Assembly: GCF_041146395.1 (NCBI RefSeq)
Contig: NC_090989.1
Coordinates: 277,914,343-277,978,342 of the forward strand
Direction: 5' to 3'
DNA from: Eulemur rufifrons
Taxonomy: Eukaryota; Chordata; Mammalia; Primates; Lemuridae
Length of the DNA stretch: 64,000 nucleotides
Positions 35,442 through 49,059 of this stretch are shown piece after piece (the stretch's first letter is position 1; each line of letters starts with the position of its first letter). The notes under the pieces were generated by a model. The model was not told the origin of the DNA. It saw nothing but the letters and a program-made list of their open reading frames with translations, and ran no database searches. The position numbers and the translations under genes were made by a program.

Positions 35442-37079
35442 AAGAATATCTTACCTTTCCTGAAAGTCTTTTATTTTAGTCCCAAATGGTAGCACCCTAC
35501 CTTTTTTTCTTAGAAGTTTTTTTTATATGTTTAGATGTCTAACCATTCACTCATTTCTATTTCATCTATTCCAGAAGAATTTCAGGTAGCTCCAAAAATA
35601 CATAGAGCAAAATGAAAATGCAAGTGAAAAAATAAGGGTGAATGAAAAATAGGATAGAAAAGTAGAGTAGCTGTAAGCAGGGGATTCGGATTTGGTTCTG
35701 AGTCAGAGGACAGTCTTAAGGATAAAACCAAAACAAGCTAGTTGCTTGGGAAGACCCTCACTACTCTGCTGAGCCCAGAGAGGAGTCCTTCCTCAGAGAG
35801 GACTGCTGCCAACGCCCACAGATGCATCGCTTAGACAGCTGAGCAGAACGAGTGAGAAATACCTGCCGTCGACTGCGTGCTTCTGTTTCGGATAGACAGA
35901 TTTCTGTGCTTCTGCACTTTTCCACATTATGCCCCACGTGAACATTGATCCTACAGATACATATTAAAACTAGTGAATGTCTCAGACAACATTGTGCCTG
36001 AGTGAGAGAAACATAAATATTTATAACCTAGGGGAAGAAAGGAGGGCCTGTAAAATGCTGTGAGCAACAGAACAACTGCTTTGCAGGGATTATAACCGTG
36101 CGTTCGATGAGAACAGCCGACATGCCCATGCCTTGGCGGGGAGGGGTTAACACATGTTTGAAATGAACCTAAAATGTTTGAAAGTTAAGTGAGTTTAAGA
36201 ATGTTCTTGTAGTGGGCACCACGTACCTGAGGGAACTGGGGGACGTAGGGGGTGGCAGGAAAGACAGCTCTTCCCCGACCTCCTGCCCAGACCCGCCGCA
36301 CACACCTGTGCCAGAGGCTTCCTGCAAGGGCAGCGCAGCCAGGAGGAGCCCAGCGGCTTTCCTGCCCCCAGAGTGTCTCCCGTCAGTCTATGGCAGGTGA
36401 CCACAGGTGTGGGAAACCACACTGCGCTATTCTTTGGTGGTGGTTTTTGTTATAATCTGCTTTATATCTCTAAGTGAAGAATTTTCACCAGAGAAAACTT
36501 ATTTTTCTCCCTTTTGAAAAAAAATTGACATAGTAGTGTCAAATAATACAATGAAGCAAATACATATTAAAACTGGCATGTCATAAACCCAAAACATCTC
36601 AGACAACCCACAAATTCAGGATGAGCCACGATGCAGAAACCCTACGAAGCCTCCCGGTGCCGTGAGCTGCGGGGCCAGGATTTCTTTCCCCTTAGTGCGC
36701 GAACAGGAGCCTCGCTAACGTCGTCATCGACCCGTCAGCATCAGGCTGACTACAACAAAAGAGAAAGAGGCACACAGGTGGACCAGAACAGAAGCTGTAA
36801 CCTGGATCTGTCCTGGCAGCCTGGGGGGTACTGACCACCCTGCCTTTAGCTCTTTTGTTTTTTCCCTTTTCTTCTGGTTTGCTGGGAAAGCCGGCTCGTT
36901 GTCCTCCACAGCAATTCCCTTTGAAAAGCCTGCCGCCCCTTAAGATGCCAGACCCCAGGGAGGATGCGAGTGCGGTCACTCCGAGTCCAGTCTCGCCCCA
37001 GTGTGGCTGACGGCCCCTGCGCAGGGAGGAAGAGGAGCCTACCTGAAACCCAGAGCCGTGGCTGAGCCGTGTCACTGAC

Positions 37080-37475
37080 AGCAGACTAGGAAAGCACGAA
37101 GCAATTAAAAATAATTAATGATTTCTGAATATCAGCCTTCTCCATGCAGTTTTAATCTAGTCCTCATTTAAATTGGAAGATGGACATTTAATTATCAGTA
37201 TTATGAAATTCATGATTTATATATTTCATCCAATTGGGTAAAAATTTCTGCCGCCAGCCCTTCATCTTACGATGAAAAAAAAAAATGTGTATCTTACAAT
37301 GTGATCATTTAAAAACTCATCTGTGGCATACCAAACAATTCCAAACATATTTTCCTTTCATTTGTGGTGATTACATTATTTCTATCTCTCAATTAGGAAA
37401 AAAATATCTCACCTGGAAAATTGAAAATAAACTCAATACTTTAATGATCATGAAGCATTGCAGGGTTGGAACATG
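37080..37475. promoter_or_regulatory. Candidate conserved noncoding element
   Basis: Repeat-free AT-rich block with 'caattaaaaataattaatga', 'catttaattatcagtattat' and 'catccaattgggtaaaaatt'. Numerous ATTA cores. Role inferred. Confidence 0.4.
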
Positions 37476-38389
37476 AAGTCTAAAAGACGGAGACAGTAGG
37501 GTGCTCGGGAGATGCGGTTCTTTTCTGCGAAGCTGTGCTGAGCACAGCCGCTTGTGTGTAGTGTCTGTGGTCTCACGCTGCAGAATTTGCACCCGTATTC
37601 CGTGCGTGCGTGTGCCTGTGGCTGTCCCCTTCCCGTATACGTGGGTGAGCATCAGCCCATGCGTGGGTTGAGGAACGAGCTGCTCTCTCCGGTAGAAGCC
37701 CCGGAGTAACGTTCATCAACCTCTGCATTTGCAGGTGTCCCTGCGGCCTTTGTCTTTAGTGGACGTGTTTTTGTGCTTGAGGTGGCATCGTATTTCAGAC
37801 CGCTGCTTCCCTTTAGCCTCCACTGAGTTTTTTCAGGGCCACCTAGGACTGGTTCACGCACGAGGTGTGGGGGTGAGTGTGTGGGAGGGTGGCCGGGGTC
37901 TGAGAGCGGAACATGCGTTTGGCACAGCCACGGATAATAGCAGATGGGGAAAACTCCTGAATGAAGTGAAAAGATGTTTATAATAATGATGTTCAAATCA
38001 AGGAAGAAAAGAAGTCATTTTAAAGACATGTACATTTTTTATCATCACCTATAACAGCCATTGCCTCCCTTGTCTGTCCATCTACTCTTGCCACGGCTGA
38101 CAACAAAATGAAGCATAAAGAAAAATGTAAGAAAAAGAAGAAATGAATGGGAGCGGATGGGGAATTGATCGCGTGGAGTATTTGTATATCCTGATGTAAA
38201 AGGTGCGGCTGACAGGTGGCCAGGTTTGCTCTGTACACAGCCATGTGTGTGCTGTCAGGCGCACGCACGCTGCCTTGTTTCGATTGATGAATTGCCTGCT
38301 TTCTTGATTAAACCTTCCGTCACTTAAGAAACAAAAAGCCTGTGTTTAGATGGCAGAGTGGGACACGTCAAAAAAATCTGTCTCCTTTA

Positions 38390-38640
38390 CCTTTGTGCAG
38401 ATGTTGGGCACAGACTGTAACATGTATTATTAAAATGAATGTGGCATTTACTGTGCATTATTCCTTTCCTGGGAGAAAGGACTGTAAATTATATGCTAAT
38501 AATAAGCTTTAACCCTTTCGAAATGCAAAAGATTTAAGAGTGCAAATATTCATGTAGGCCTGGCTAATTGGATGTGCTTTTATACATCCACCGTGGAAGC
38601 TGTGTCACCAAAGTTAATGAACAGCGTGCGCAGGCAAACA
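38390..38640. promoter_or_regulatory. Candidate conserved noncoding element
   Basis: 'taacatgtattattaaaatg', 'ttatatgctaataataagct' and 'ggcctggctaattggatgtg' lie in a compact repeat-free AT-rich block. The sharp border with GC-rich sequence at about 38640 is notable. Function inferred. Confidence 0.4.
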
Positions 38641-39159
38641 CGCGGGGCACCTGGGGGACTCTGGTCTCCCAGAGGTTTCTGCTGTGCAAGTGCCTCCTCT
38701 AGGATTTCACAGAGAGTCAGACCCTGAAAACCCTGCGCTGGGCTCTGGGTAGTCTTCCTTCAGATTAAGTCCATGGCCGTGTCCACGGTGAGCCCTTTGG
38801 AGCTGAGTGTGGAGGGTGGTCCTCTCTTTGCTCTCCTGTGTGGGCTTGGTCCACTTGGTTGTCTTCCTTGACCAGGATTTTCCAGCCTCAGTCCAGTTGC
38901 CCAGGTGGCAGACTCATCCCTCCAAAGCACCGCTTGTGCCCTTTTGCTCCTCAGATCACGCCTTCGTGCCCCGCCCCAGCCGGCTCCTGCCTGCCTAGGT
39001 CATCTGCCATTTCCCTTCGCTTGTGTCCCACCAGCCTGGGTCGCTCCCTGCGTCCTCCTTGACTTTGTCTCATTCTGCGCACTCGCCCCACCACTCCAAC
39101 GGCTCAGATTGCGCCTCCTTCTCTTCTGTCTCTGCTCACCCATCTCTGAAGGCCTATTC

Positions 39160-39300
39160 CCACTGCTTCTTCCACCAAGCTTCTCTGATCCCTTCTGGCC
39201 GGGGACGCTCTCTCCCACGCTACTTTGTGTTGGAGCAAGTTCACCTGTGAGCACCTTGAGAGGGCAGAGACTATGTAGAGAGGACAGAGGCTGCCTTCTA
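39160..39300 (+). repeat. L2 LINE 3' region
   Basis: 'cttcttccaccaagcttctc' then 'tgatcccttctggccggg', followed by 'gagcaccttgagagggcaga', is the L2 3' pattern. Confidence 0.6.
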
Positions 39301-41109
39301 TGCTTTTTGGACCGAGAAGGATGTATGTAAACAAAGGCAAAGAAAAGAGCAAGACTGTTCACTCCTCCATTCATTCATCAGATACTGAGAGCTGCCAGGC
39401 CCTGTGTTCCTGAGGGCAATAGGAAGCCTGTTAAAGAAGATTCAGTGTGTGACTGACCAGGTGTTTGGGGCTGGAAGCATGGGTTGAGAATCTTGGCTCT
39501 GACACATACTGTCCATCACCCAAAGCTACTGTGAACAGCTGCCCAGGTTGTACACTGCACAATGTATATAAATGGCACCCCCTAGAGCTTGCAAGGGCCC
39601 TGTACTATGCTACCTTGGGCAGTGCTAGTTATTCATACCAGTAAAAGGATACAGTAACTGCCTGCTTCCTTTCCTGGGTTGTCAAGATCCAGGGTACGTA
39701 AGAACAATTTTGTAAGCCAGGAAGCAGTGTCACTTCTCTCCATATTCACCTCTCCTGCAGGGCTGCGCTCCAAGTAGGATCCCAAAGCTTTGTTGAGAAT
39801 TATCACTCAGGACACACCGGCTTGTGCCAGGCGTGGTCTTCATCTGCTTCACCTCGTGCTCCCTTAGATAATTCAGACATATACAGTCACTCTTTTGAGT
39901 GCTCAGAGAAACTTTCTCTCTGTCCAGAGACACTTGCAACAAAAGGCTCTCTGGCATGGCTCAGCTCGGCACCCCCTGGAAGCTGAGACATTCTGTCACG
40001 CATCGTCACTTAGAAATGGGCTATTTTCTGTGGCAAGCAGCCCGCCAGCCCTGTCTTGGGAAGGTGACAGAATGATGGCTTGGGGGCAGGAAGGAGAGAA
40101 GTGCTTGGCAGAGTAAGCCGGAGACTTCTATAAAGTCGACCAGTGTGCCTTTGGTGTTTTGGAGGAAAAGTGCCTGCGGGCTGATTTCTGCTCCAGGCTT
40201 TCATTTCTGCCTTTCCTGTGCTGCATGGTAGGAAAAAGCTAAGACTTTTTCCAGTTAAGTCATCATGAAAAATAAAAATATTATTAGGTGACAGATACTT
40301 CAGCTCTTAAAAAGGTGGCCACCTTCCCGCTATGCTTTCATTCTCTCTTTGGTTGTTAAGCATGGCAGGGCTTAGGCGGCGTTGGTTTAACAGGCCACAT
40401 CCGCTTCTTAAACCCGTGGGTGAGGCAGCCAGGGGGTAATGGAGTGAACTCGGGCAGGAGCCAGAAGAGCTGAGCAAGGAGCACCCCGCCTTCCCAGACC
40501 TAGCAGCAATTGCAGTCATTTCAACGTCATGGTGGCTCAGCTGGTATTTACTGGAAGTTTCCAGTGCGTCAGGCATGGTCTAGGACCAAGGCAGGGGTGG
40601 CAACACCCACTCCCAAGCTGAGGGTATGTGGGTGCCCCAGATGTGGCCAGCAAATGTGCCGTTACTGCCCCCGGACTTCACAGATGCTCCAGCCGAGTAC
40701 TGTCTTAACTGTGAAGTTCTCGAACACATGAGCACAGGAAAACTCACTCTCTGACACCTTTCTCCCTGTGTATTTATTTTCTTTAGTGTTTCAGCAGAAA
40801 TATGCCCCATTTCCCCTTGTAATTCACTTCCTGGTGGGCAGCATGATTGCCAGAGAAATGCTGAAAACAAAGGAGACGCACTTGAGCCCAGCTCTTCGCC
40901 TGCTCTTAGCACGTCAGAGGCTTGCTCTGGGGCAAGTAAAGGAGCATGGTTTACCAGAAACTCCTGCCTGCGGGCACCTTACACCGAATGAGCCTTTAGT
41001 TTCTTTCTCTATCTCTCTCTCTCACAGTAGACTCTCAAAGACACTTAGGGAGCTAAAGTTGTTTTTGCTTTATTAAAATGGATTGAATTAATTAAATTAA
41101 CTTACTTAA

Positions 41110-41295
41110 TAACACCCAGGCTTTCTCTAGTACCTACCACGTATAAGACTATGTAATACGTACTTTCCATGTGTTTGTCATTTAATCCCAACAGACCCTT
41201 ACCAAGAAAACCTTTTACAGATGGGAAAAACTGGGGTTTTGAGAGACCGTGATTTGCTAAAAGTTACCTTTAATAAGTGGCAGGGCTGAGGAGGC
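41110..41295 (-). repeat. MIR SINE, reverse
   Basis: 'gtacctaccacgtataagac', 'cttttacagatgggaaaaac' and 'gtggcagggctgagga' follow the reversed MIR order. Confidence 0.75.
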
Positions 41296-42419
41296 TTCTT
41301 TAGTGCAGGTTGTGTGTGTCCCCTAGTCAGGCCGAAAGTCGGAAGCGGCACACACACCTGGAGTGAATCACGCCAGGACCGACATGGCGTGTTGGGTCTC
41401 AGCACTATTTAAAATCTCAGACGACCCCTGGGTGCATCTCTGGGACCTCATTCCGGGGAGGCCGTTGACACTGACGGCCATTCCCAGGTGCAGCGGGCAT
41501 CAGGGTTGGGGGTGTGGCGCCCGTCAGCTCTTGCTGGGCACAGCAGTGATGAGGGAGCACGTGATCTCCTTCCTTACAGTTGCGTGTGACCTTGGGCAAG
41601 GGGCGGAACCTTCCTGTGCCTTTGTCTCCTGACCTGTGAAGTGGGCGTGAGCGGGTTAGAGCCGGTCCCGGGACACGGGAAGTGCTGCGGATGTGGCACC
41701 TCGAGTGTAACTGTTCACAGCCCCTCCCTCCCAGCCCCTTCTCAGGTCCCTCCCCGCCCAGGACAGGGGACACTCCATGTTTCTCAAAGAACCTCCCCTG
41801 GCAGTAGGTGGGCTGCACTGGCCTTGCTGCTGTAGACCTCTGTCTGGGGGAGTGCTGGGCACTGGGACGTCTCTGGTGGCCTTCTCTTAGCCTGAAGTGA
41901 CAGTGGGCAGCCCAAGCCCACAGTTTCATTTGCTGGGACAGCACCCCAGGTGTTCCTCTCCCCTACCCTAGCTCTCCTGTGCCATGAGGCCCTGTACCCT
42001 GCCCACAGGCAGGGGTCTTGTTTGAACTGTCACCTTCATGCCACCCTGCCTTCCCTACTTGGAAGCTCCACTCTCTAGGTTGGGCCTTCCAAGAGCCAGT
42101 CTCTGCTAAAACCGAGCCCAGCGTTACTGAGCCTGTCTAGAGCCTGAGCGCTCCTGCCAGCGCTCCAGAGCGGCCCCCGCCTGTGACCAGTCAGTTCCCA
42201 GCCCACCTTCCCCTCCCGCCTGGTTCAGCTCCCTGAGTCCTCCGCCTGCCAAGCTCCCACGCTCAAGGCGTGACAGTGGTGGCAGGGCGTCCAGGCATCC
42301 AGGCTGGCGTATTTAAGCTCTTGGCGCTCGCTAAAGAAGAACGCGGGCAGTGGCAGAACTTGGGGAGAAGTGGGACAGCTGCACCAGCTCGGCGATGAGA
42401 TCGGAATTTATCCTTCAGC

Positions 42420-42900
42420 CATCACACAATATGAGCGTCAGAACGAATGCATTTAACTGCTGACATTAGGACAAAAGAAATCCCGATCTTTTTTAGAACA
42501 ATGAAGCCACTTTTCTTGTGTGGACAGAATACCTGCATCCGTCCACTGTCATACGGTTGGTGTTTGTGTCCTGGATACTAAATGGCTTTTTCTCTCTCTT
42601 CTTATTAATGTCCAGTGACAGCCCTAAACGCGTTTATGTTTAAAAAAAAAATCTGCAGTCCTCCAGCCTGAGTTTGGATGGAATGTATTTATCACACATC
42701 CCAGAGAACGAGGCTCCTCGTTCCTCAGATTTGTCTTACAATTGTCTCTGAGACAATGAATGATGCAGAACTCTCATCCAAGGTTAAGATCCTTTGTTAG
42801 AGAGCGGTTTCTCACACCCGACTTGTTTTACGGCATGAACGATCTCATGATCCACTGGCGAAGCAACATCCATAATTCTGAATGAGAGAGTCAAGCTTGC
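42420..42900. promoter_or_regulatory. AT-rich single-copy block, possible conserved element
   Basis: No repeat identified. Words such as 'ttacaattgtctctgagaca' followed by 'atgaatgatgcagaactctc', and 'gatctcatgatccactggcg', give a single-copy impression. Weak evidence only. Confidence 0.25.
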
Positions 42901-43309
42901 CTCGTTGGCCCCAAGCGTCGCTTCCGGTGACACACTTAGAAGTCCTTAATCGCTTGCTACCTGGAGGCAATAAATGCGCCCGTCTTTATGTCCCATTGCC
43001 TGCGTGTTTATCTGAAATATGCCCTGCGCTAGCAAAGCTCCGTGTCACTCCTGCGAGAAGGTCCTTGGCTCGTGAATTACAGGGCCCTCTCACCCCCACT
43101 CTGCCAGAGGTGGCTGTGCCTGCCGGAGGCCCACGACGGCGGCTTCTCTGGCTGGTGAGCCTCCCGGCTACTCATGCTGCTGGTAAGACTTTGCCGTCCG
43201 CTTGGTTTCCCAGGTCTTAGGAAGGAGATCCGTCTCTGGTTAGAATGTCTCGTTCAGTGCTTGGCTTCTCAGCTGGAGTTTGGGGTTCACTCTGGGAAGG
43301 ATGATGACA

Positions 43310-43385
43310 TCTCATTCACTGGTGTGTGCCTAATGCCCAGCCCAGGGCCTGGCATACAGGAGGCACTCAATGATCCTTGATGTTC
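43310..43385 (+). repeat. L2 LINE 3' end
   Basis: 'agcccagggcctggcatac' followed by 'aggaggcactcaatgatcct' is the L2 terminal motif. Confidence 0.6.
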
Positions 43386-43968
43386 AGTTGGTTCTGGAGA
43401 GGAGCTGGGCCTGGGCCCCAGTCCACCCTTTTGTATCCATCCTTTCCAGCCACATGACTTTAAGCAGTTCCCATTACATTACAGTCCATTTTCTCTTTCG
43501 TAATTTTGAATTACATTTTCTCTTCTGAATTTTGAGGATTAGAGGTAACGTTCATGGAGTGCTCAGTAAGGAGTGAGCACTCCAGAGATGGGAGCTGCTG
43601 TAGCTGTCGTGAATACTGTTACTCCATTGAGTGACACTGTTACTCCATGAAGCACTGGTCTTAGTCACCCCACAGAACGACCCCTTCCCCCACCTAAAAG
43701 TGCAGCCAGGGGAAGGGCAACTTGTCCACTCAGGCAGCTGCCAAAAGGGAACACACACCTGGAGGGACTTTGCACAGCCAGGGGACCTTCTGGTGTAATA
43801 TAATGTAAGGCAAACCCTCCCTCGTGGTTTAGAAATCAGTGATTGCTTGAGATGTTTGCTACTGGGTATAGCGATTTTAAAGGTAACTTCTCAACATTTA
43901 GATCAGCCTCAGTTTTCCCTTACCCTTTCCCTTTTCCTTCCTTTCCAACCAACCCAGACCCTTTAGCC

Positions 43969-43996
43969 AAAAAAAAAAAAAAAAAAAGAAAAAAAG
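43969..43996. repeat. Poly-A tract
   Basis: About 19 A, one G, then more A, with no SINE body attached on either side. Confidence 0.9.
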
Positions 43997-44379
43997 GTCA
44001 CATGACCCACCACTGAGCACATCACCTTGCAGTCTCCTGTCCCTGAGCTCGCTCACTGCCCAGCCAGTGGCCCCCCAGGCTCTGAGGCCACAAAGGCACA
44101 CCATGTGTCACAGGCATCCTGTTCACGTCTCTTCTCAGGGTTTGAGAGAGTAGATGAAACAAGTTCCTCAGACGTCCCGCCTCATGGCAGGTCATGCCAC
44201 TATGAAGCGTGTGGCTATTGATGCTGGGGGGTTGCTCATTTCTTTAGGCTGTGGTTTTGTTGTTTTTTTTTTTTTTAAGATATTGTACCTTTTATTTGGA
44301 TTTAATGAGGACAGACATTTTAATCAGAGGTTAGTCATTTATTTTTGCAAACTATTGTTTTGATTCATCATTTTTGCAG

Positions 44380-46600
44380 ATAATTAAATGGTTCAGTTGG
44401 CACAGTGTGTCTACTTTATTAAAACAGGTAATTTTGGGGAAAAAAAAGAGATGCTATTTTTTGGATCGCTGCACAAGAATTGCTTTTATCTTCATTTTTG
44501 AGCATAGTTTCTGGTTGTTTTGCCAGAAGGCTCTCTTGTGTTCGGGCGTTCGGTGTCTTTTCTGGTCCGGAGGGGCTTGCCCTTTCATGATTGGGATGTT
44601 AGCCGCTGCGCCCTTTGAAACGGGAGCTGAAGAGTAAATTCTGTGCTGTTACCTTTTAGGAAGACTCTTAGGTTTTAATTGGATTGGGAAAAAGAGCCTA
44701 CAAGTTATGAACTTTGCAGAGCAGCAGTTCTTATGCTAAAAACAGATTAATTGTAGCCCTCACAGTGGGTGGAGTTTAAAAGTCAATTACTGCTTGTCCT
44801 ATTATAATTTACACACCTAGGATTTGAAAAAGTCTGTCACTTAGTATAAAAATGAAAAGGTTACGTGTACTAGTTTGAGTATACCTATGACTTTTCATTT
44901 GTAAATGCTTTAGCTACTTGTATTTGTATGTATGCAACTTGTAGCTGCAAAGCTATAATATAACTACATCTGCAAGCAAGATTCCTTATGAAGAGTAACC
45001 TTTAAGATTTGGTTCTTTAAATCCTTAGTGGCTTAGAATACAGTCCTTTGTCTGGCAGCCCAGTCCACTTGTAGGCACAGTGGCCAGCCCCTGCAGAGCC
45101 CAGGGAACACTCCACTCATAGGTCATGGACTAGTAAGGGAATAGCCCTTCAGGGGTCAATTTTTTCAAAACAAATTGCTCACAACATTTGCTTTCTTTGA
45201 TTTTTCCATGCTTGTGTCCTGAATCAGTTAATTCACTCATTAAAAGGATTTATTTTAGATGGACCAATTAAAACTTTGGAAGCTAATTTTTTGCTGAGCA
45301 GTGCAGACCTCTGAAAACACAATTTATAACCTGACTTCTGCCCTTTTCCGCAGAGAGCTGTCTTACAGTACCGTAACCTCCGGTGCTCGGAGAAGTTCAA
45401 AATGCTGCTCTTTGTCCTCCGCTTCTGGGGCTAAGCTGCCGTGTGGGTGGGTTTCTCGAGCCTTCCCATTGTTTTAAGGTGAATGGGCAAGGCTGAAAAG
45501 TCCAGCCCAGCTCAGGAATGGTGTGCCGTATTTGTTTGCTTGCATAAACCCCATAGTTTAATTTTTTTTAATAGGAAGCTGCTATGTAGTTTGGATATTT
45601 AAACAGTTATTAACCGAATGACAATTAACAGATTGCATAGACAGATTTTCTTTTGAAAACCTCTGAAATTGAGTACAGTTTGCAAAACTATCACGGCATA
45701 GTAATGACAATGAATTTTGATTTCCCGGAACTGATATTAGACTCCTTATTAAACTATGTGCATCTGCTTTTAATTTACTCCAAATAATTGGAAAATGCAA
45801 TGAAGCTTTCCAATTAAAGCACGGCTTTATGCTGTTTAATAATACCCCCATAATATTATAGCTTATGAAGTGACAGGTGAGTTGGTGTATGAATAAAACA
45901 TAAAGGCAGCAATAAGGGACAGAAAACCGGAGACAGTTGTGGGGATTTTAAATGCTGGATGTAATTTGCATATATTAATCTCTTCTTTTCAGCCTTATCA
46001 GGCGTTCTTCAGTATTTGAAGTTAAAATAGCGTTGACAGGCGGGAGTACGCTTAGTTTTTTCAAGGATTTATTACTTGTATAATTTCTGATCTTTAATAA
46101 GCAGATATGACTGATCCTCATAGTTCTATAGAAATCGGTTAATTGTTCCAGATGGCGTGTACTGATTATGCAAAATTACTTTTCACACCATTTTTTTTGT
46201 GATGGAGTTTGGAGTAAAATTAAATTTTTTATAGCCTTCTTATCATGCTGTTTTACAGTGGTTTTTCCACAGAAGTTGAATTTAATCTACTATATTACAT
46301 TGACCAGCACAGTTATTCTAATGTAGCATTTTGTGATTTGACAAAGAATAATAGAACACATTGCTTATTGTTCACTACTGTGTCCCTAATGAAAAGGAGC
46401 TCCTGTGCATAACACATAGCTGTTCTTTATGAAGAATGCCTAATTCATACAGTTAAAAATACAAAATTGTATTATGAAGTAGTTCCTTTTGGGGAGAGAA
46501 TATCTGGGAAAAGCAAAGGGAAATAGGCTTGTTGCTTCAGATTTTACATGCGAAGGGAGGAGTCGTCTTTAAAGACCAGTGTGTTTAAATTGTGCTACTT
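44380..46600. promoter_or_regulatory. Extended AT-rich, repeat-poor block; candidate cluster of conserved elements
   Basis: Roughly 2.2 kb with almost no recognisable repeats and many ATTA/TAAT words ('gtcacttagtataaaaatga', 'ggaccaattaaaactttgga', 'aattggaaaatgcaatgaag'). An octamer-like ATTTGCAT occurs at about 45965 ('gtaatttgcatatattaatc'). ORFs are short and unconvincing. Regulatory or noncoding-RNA content is inferred. Confidence 0.4.
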
Positions 46601-49059
46601 TCGTCTTTGAAGGAGGAAAAAAAAAACCTCGATAATCTCATTCTATTAAGAGAGGTGTCACGGGTTGACTTGTCTTGATTTACATAATCCCAGAAGTCTT
46701 TCATAATTGAATAGCATTTAGAAAAGGTGGTTACACTTTGGCGTAAAATATTAAAAATAAAGTCTAAAAAGCTTCCATGATAATTCATCTCTAACATCTC
46801 TAACATTTTCCAAAGTGCCAGTTTATTGCCAGGCACCTTGTGCCGGGTCAGGTCCAAGTCCAGGCTGTGTGTGCTCCAGGTGACACCGATACAGGCTTAT
46901 CCTTGTCCGAGTTCTCAGATAACGTTCGCTCTACCAGTTCAGTTGTGGTGGAATGTGAAGCACTCAGCACATTCACCCCAAAAATGGGCCTGAAGGGCTG
47001 TTATCTTGATGCAGGAGTTGTTGCAGTTTCTTTTCTTTGGGGGGACCTCCCCCCAAAAGCAGCAGTGAGGTGGGATGGGGGAAAGAGTTTTCTATTGCAT
47101 CAAAAATCCTGCTTGGATATATTTTCAATATAGTAGATAAATATATGGAAAAGTATTTCTATGTATATAGTCTGAAATTTGATTTGTTTTCAAAAGAGAC
47201 CACTGTACAGGTGGTCTTAGCAGGATTTTTGTAGACTCAGGATACATATTTCTATTTTAAATGGCGAGGACTCCCATTTACAGAAAGACACAGATCTTTG
47301 AGGCCCAGCTACTTGCTCCGAGCTGTCCCTGCGAATCAGCCATCCTGCAGGCCTGGAGAAAGCTTCCTTGTTTGATCAGACTTGAGGAGGATTTGGGTCT
47401 GTTTAAAGGGTTCAACTCCTTTGGCCCCATGGGAATCAAACTTTTTTTTTAATATCTTCCCACCAGCAACACTGATTGCTCTTCATACACACTCAGGGGC
47501 CCTGGCGTGGAAACAGGCCTTCACTGATGCCTCTGAGGCAGGCTCTGGGGAAACAGAGACAAACAACAGCCCGTCGCAGACCTGGGAGCTGGGAGGGTGT
47601 CTGTCTAGGTGCAGGGCGGGAGTCGCCTGTGGAAGTGTGGGGTCCCCACAGGGACCTGAAGCAGAGAGCCAGTGAGAAGCGCAGATGTTCCCTCTGCCGG
47701 TGTCATGCAGATTGTCCTGTGTGCATGGCACTGCGTTCTGGTCTTCAGAATATTTTTGGTTAAAATTCTATTTTGCATCTATCTACTCTGGTCTTGAAGG
47801 CTGTTGGATCTTAAGGTAATCGATTTGGCTACCAGCAGTACGGGAATGACTGATTTAAACCAAACATAATTTGGTTAAACGTGATTCCCAGTCCCAAGAA
47901 CGCTCAGTGCACAGCACCGTCTAAATTCTGCGCTGGCTTCACCTCCAGAGTACTTCAAAAACTGGAAACCTCTCACATACCCTCTTTTATAAACTCAAAA
48001 TGTATTTTTGTGAAAATGAAAATTATATGAAAAAGAGAATGCATAAATCAGACATGATTAAAAATATTTGTTCTAATGCAGTAATAATTTGGTAGTAATG
48101 CTTTCATCAGTATAGCTTAAGGCTACATTAAGTGGACAGACTTTATATGGATTCTCTAATTTTAATCTTCAAAATGCTATCTAATGTCTCATTAAGACTT
48201 GCATATAATGTATCTTAAGTACAGTCATTAAATATAGTTTAGGGAGATTTATGTTCAGATATTGCTTAAAGATGTTTTAATAGGCCCATTTACTCTGATG
48301 ATATTAATGAGCTCTTAATACAGACTAAGCTTCTAAAACTAGTGGTAAAGACTCCCAGCCCGAGCACAACAACTTGGGGTGAGTGCCTGCTTTGGACGAA
48401 CGCCTGAGGGTCAGTGCTGCAGACTCTCCAGGGTCCACTCCAACTCCTTGGTGGAGCCTTGAGTTTCAGAAGGGACCTCCTGTGACTCGGTCTGGCTGCT
48501 GACCCCAGAGGACCCCATTCTGCTGCCAGCCTGGGTACAGTCCTTTTTCTCCACCAGACCGTGCACAGGACACGTGCTAACACGGCCAAACCGTACACCT
48601 CCAGGGTCATTTGAGAGGCGCTGACAGCCTTGGCGGTGGCACTGGGGCACGTGAGGGGTTAAAGGAGGCTGTGGCTGCACTACCGTGGAAGCATCTGCCA
48701 GGTAAGGTGTGCACAGTCTGCCGTCGTTATGCGAAACAGCTTCACTCTGCCATGAGCGAGCTGTAAAAGGTCACATGGGTGTGCTTGCGTCTTTCAGGCA
48801 TTCGTCGTCGCTGAAATACACGTAATAAAGTCGTCCTGCTAATTCAAAACCAGGAAGAAGAGAAGCCCGACAGGAACCTCAGCGAGCCCCTCGTGCACTT
48901 GCACAGTTGTTCCCCAGGCCCCACTTTTCAACGTGCAGCAAAAAATCTCTGTGTTGGTATTTCCCTTCCTCTCAGAGAAATACTGAAAAGCACATTTTTT
49001 TTTTTTTTTTTGCTTCATTATTTTAAGGGAGGAAAAAAGAAGAACCTATGAGTTCAGAG

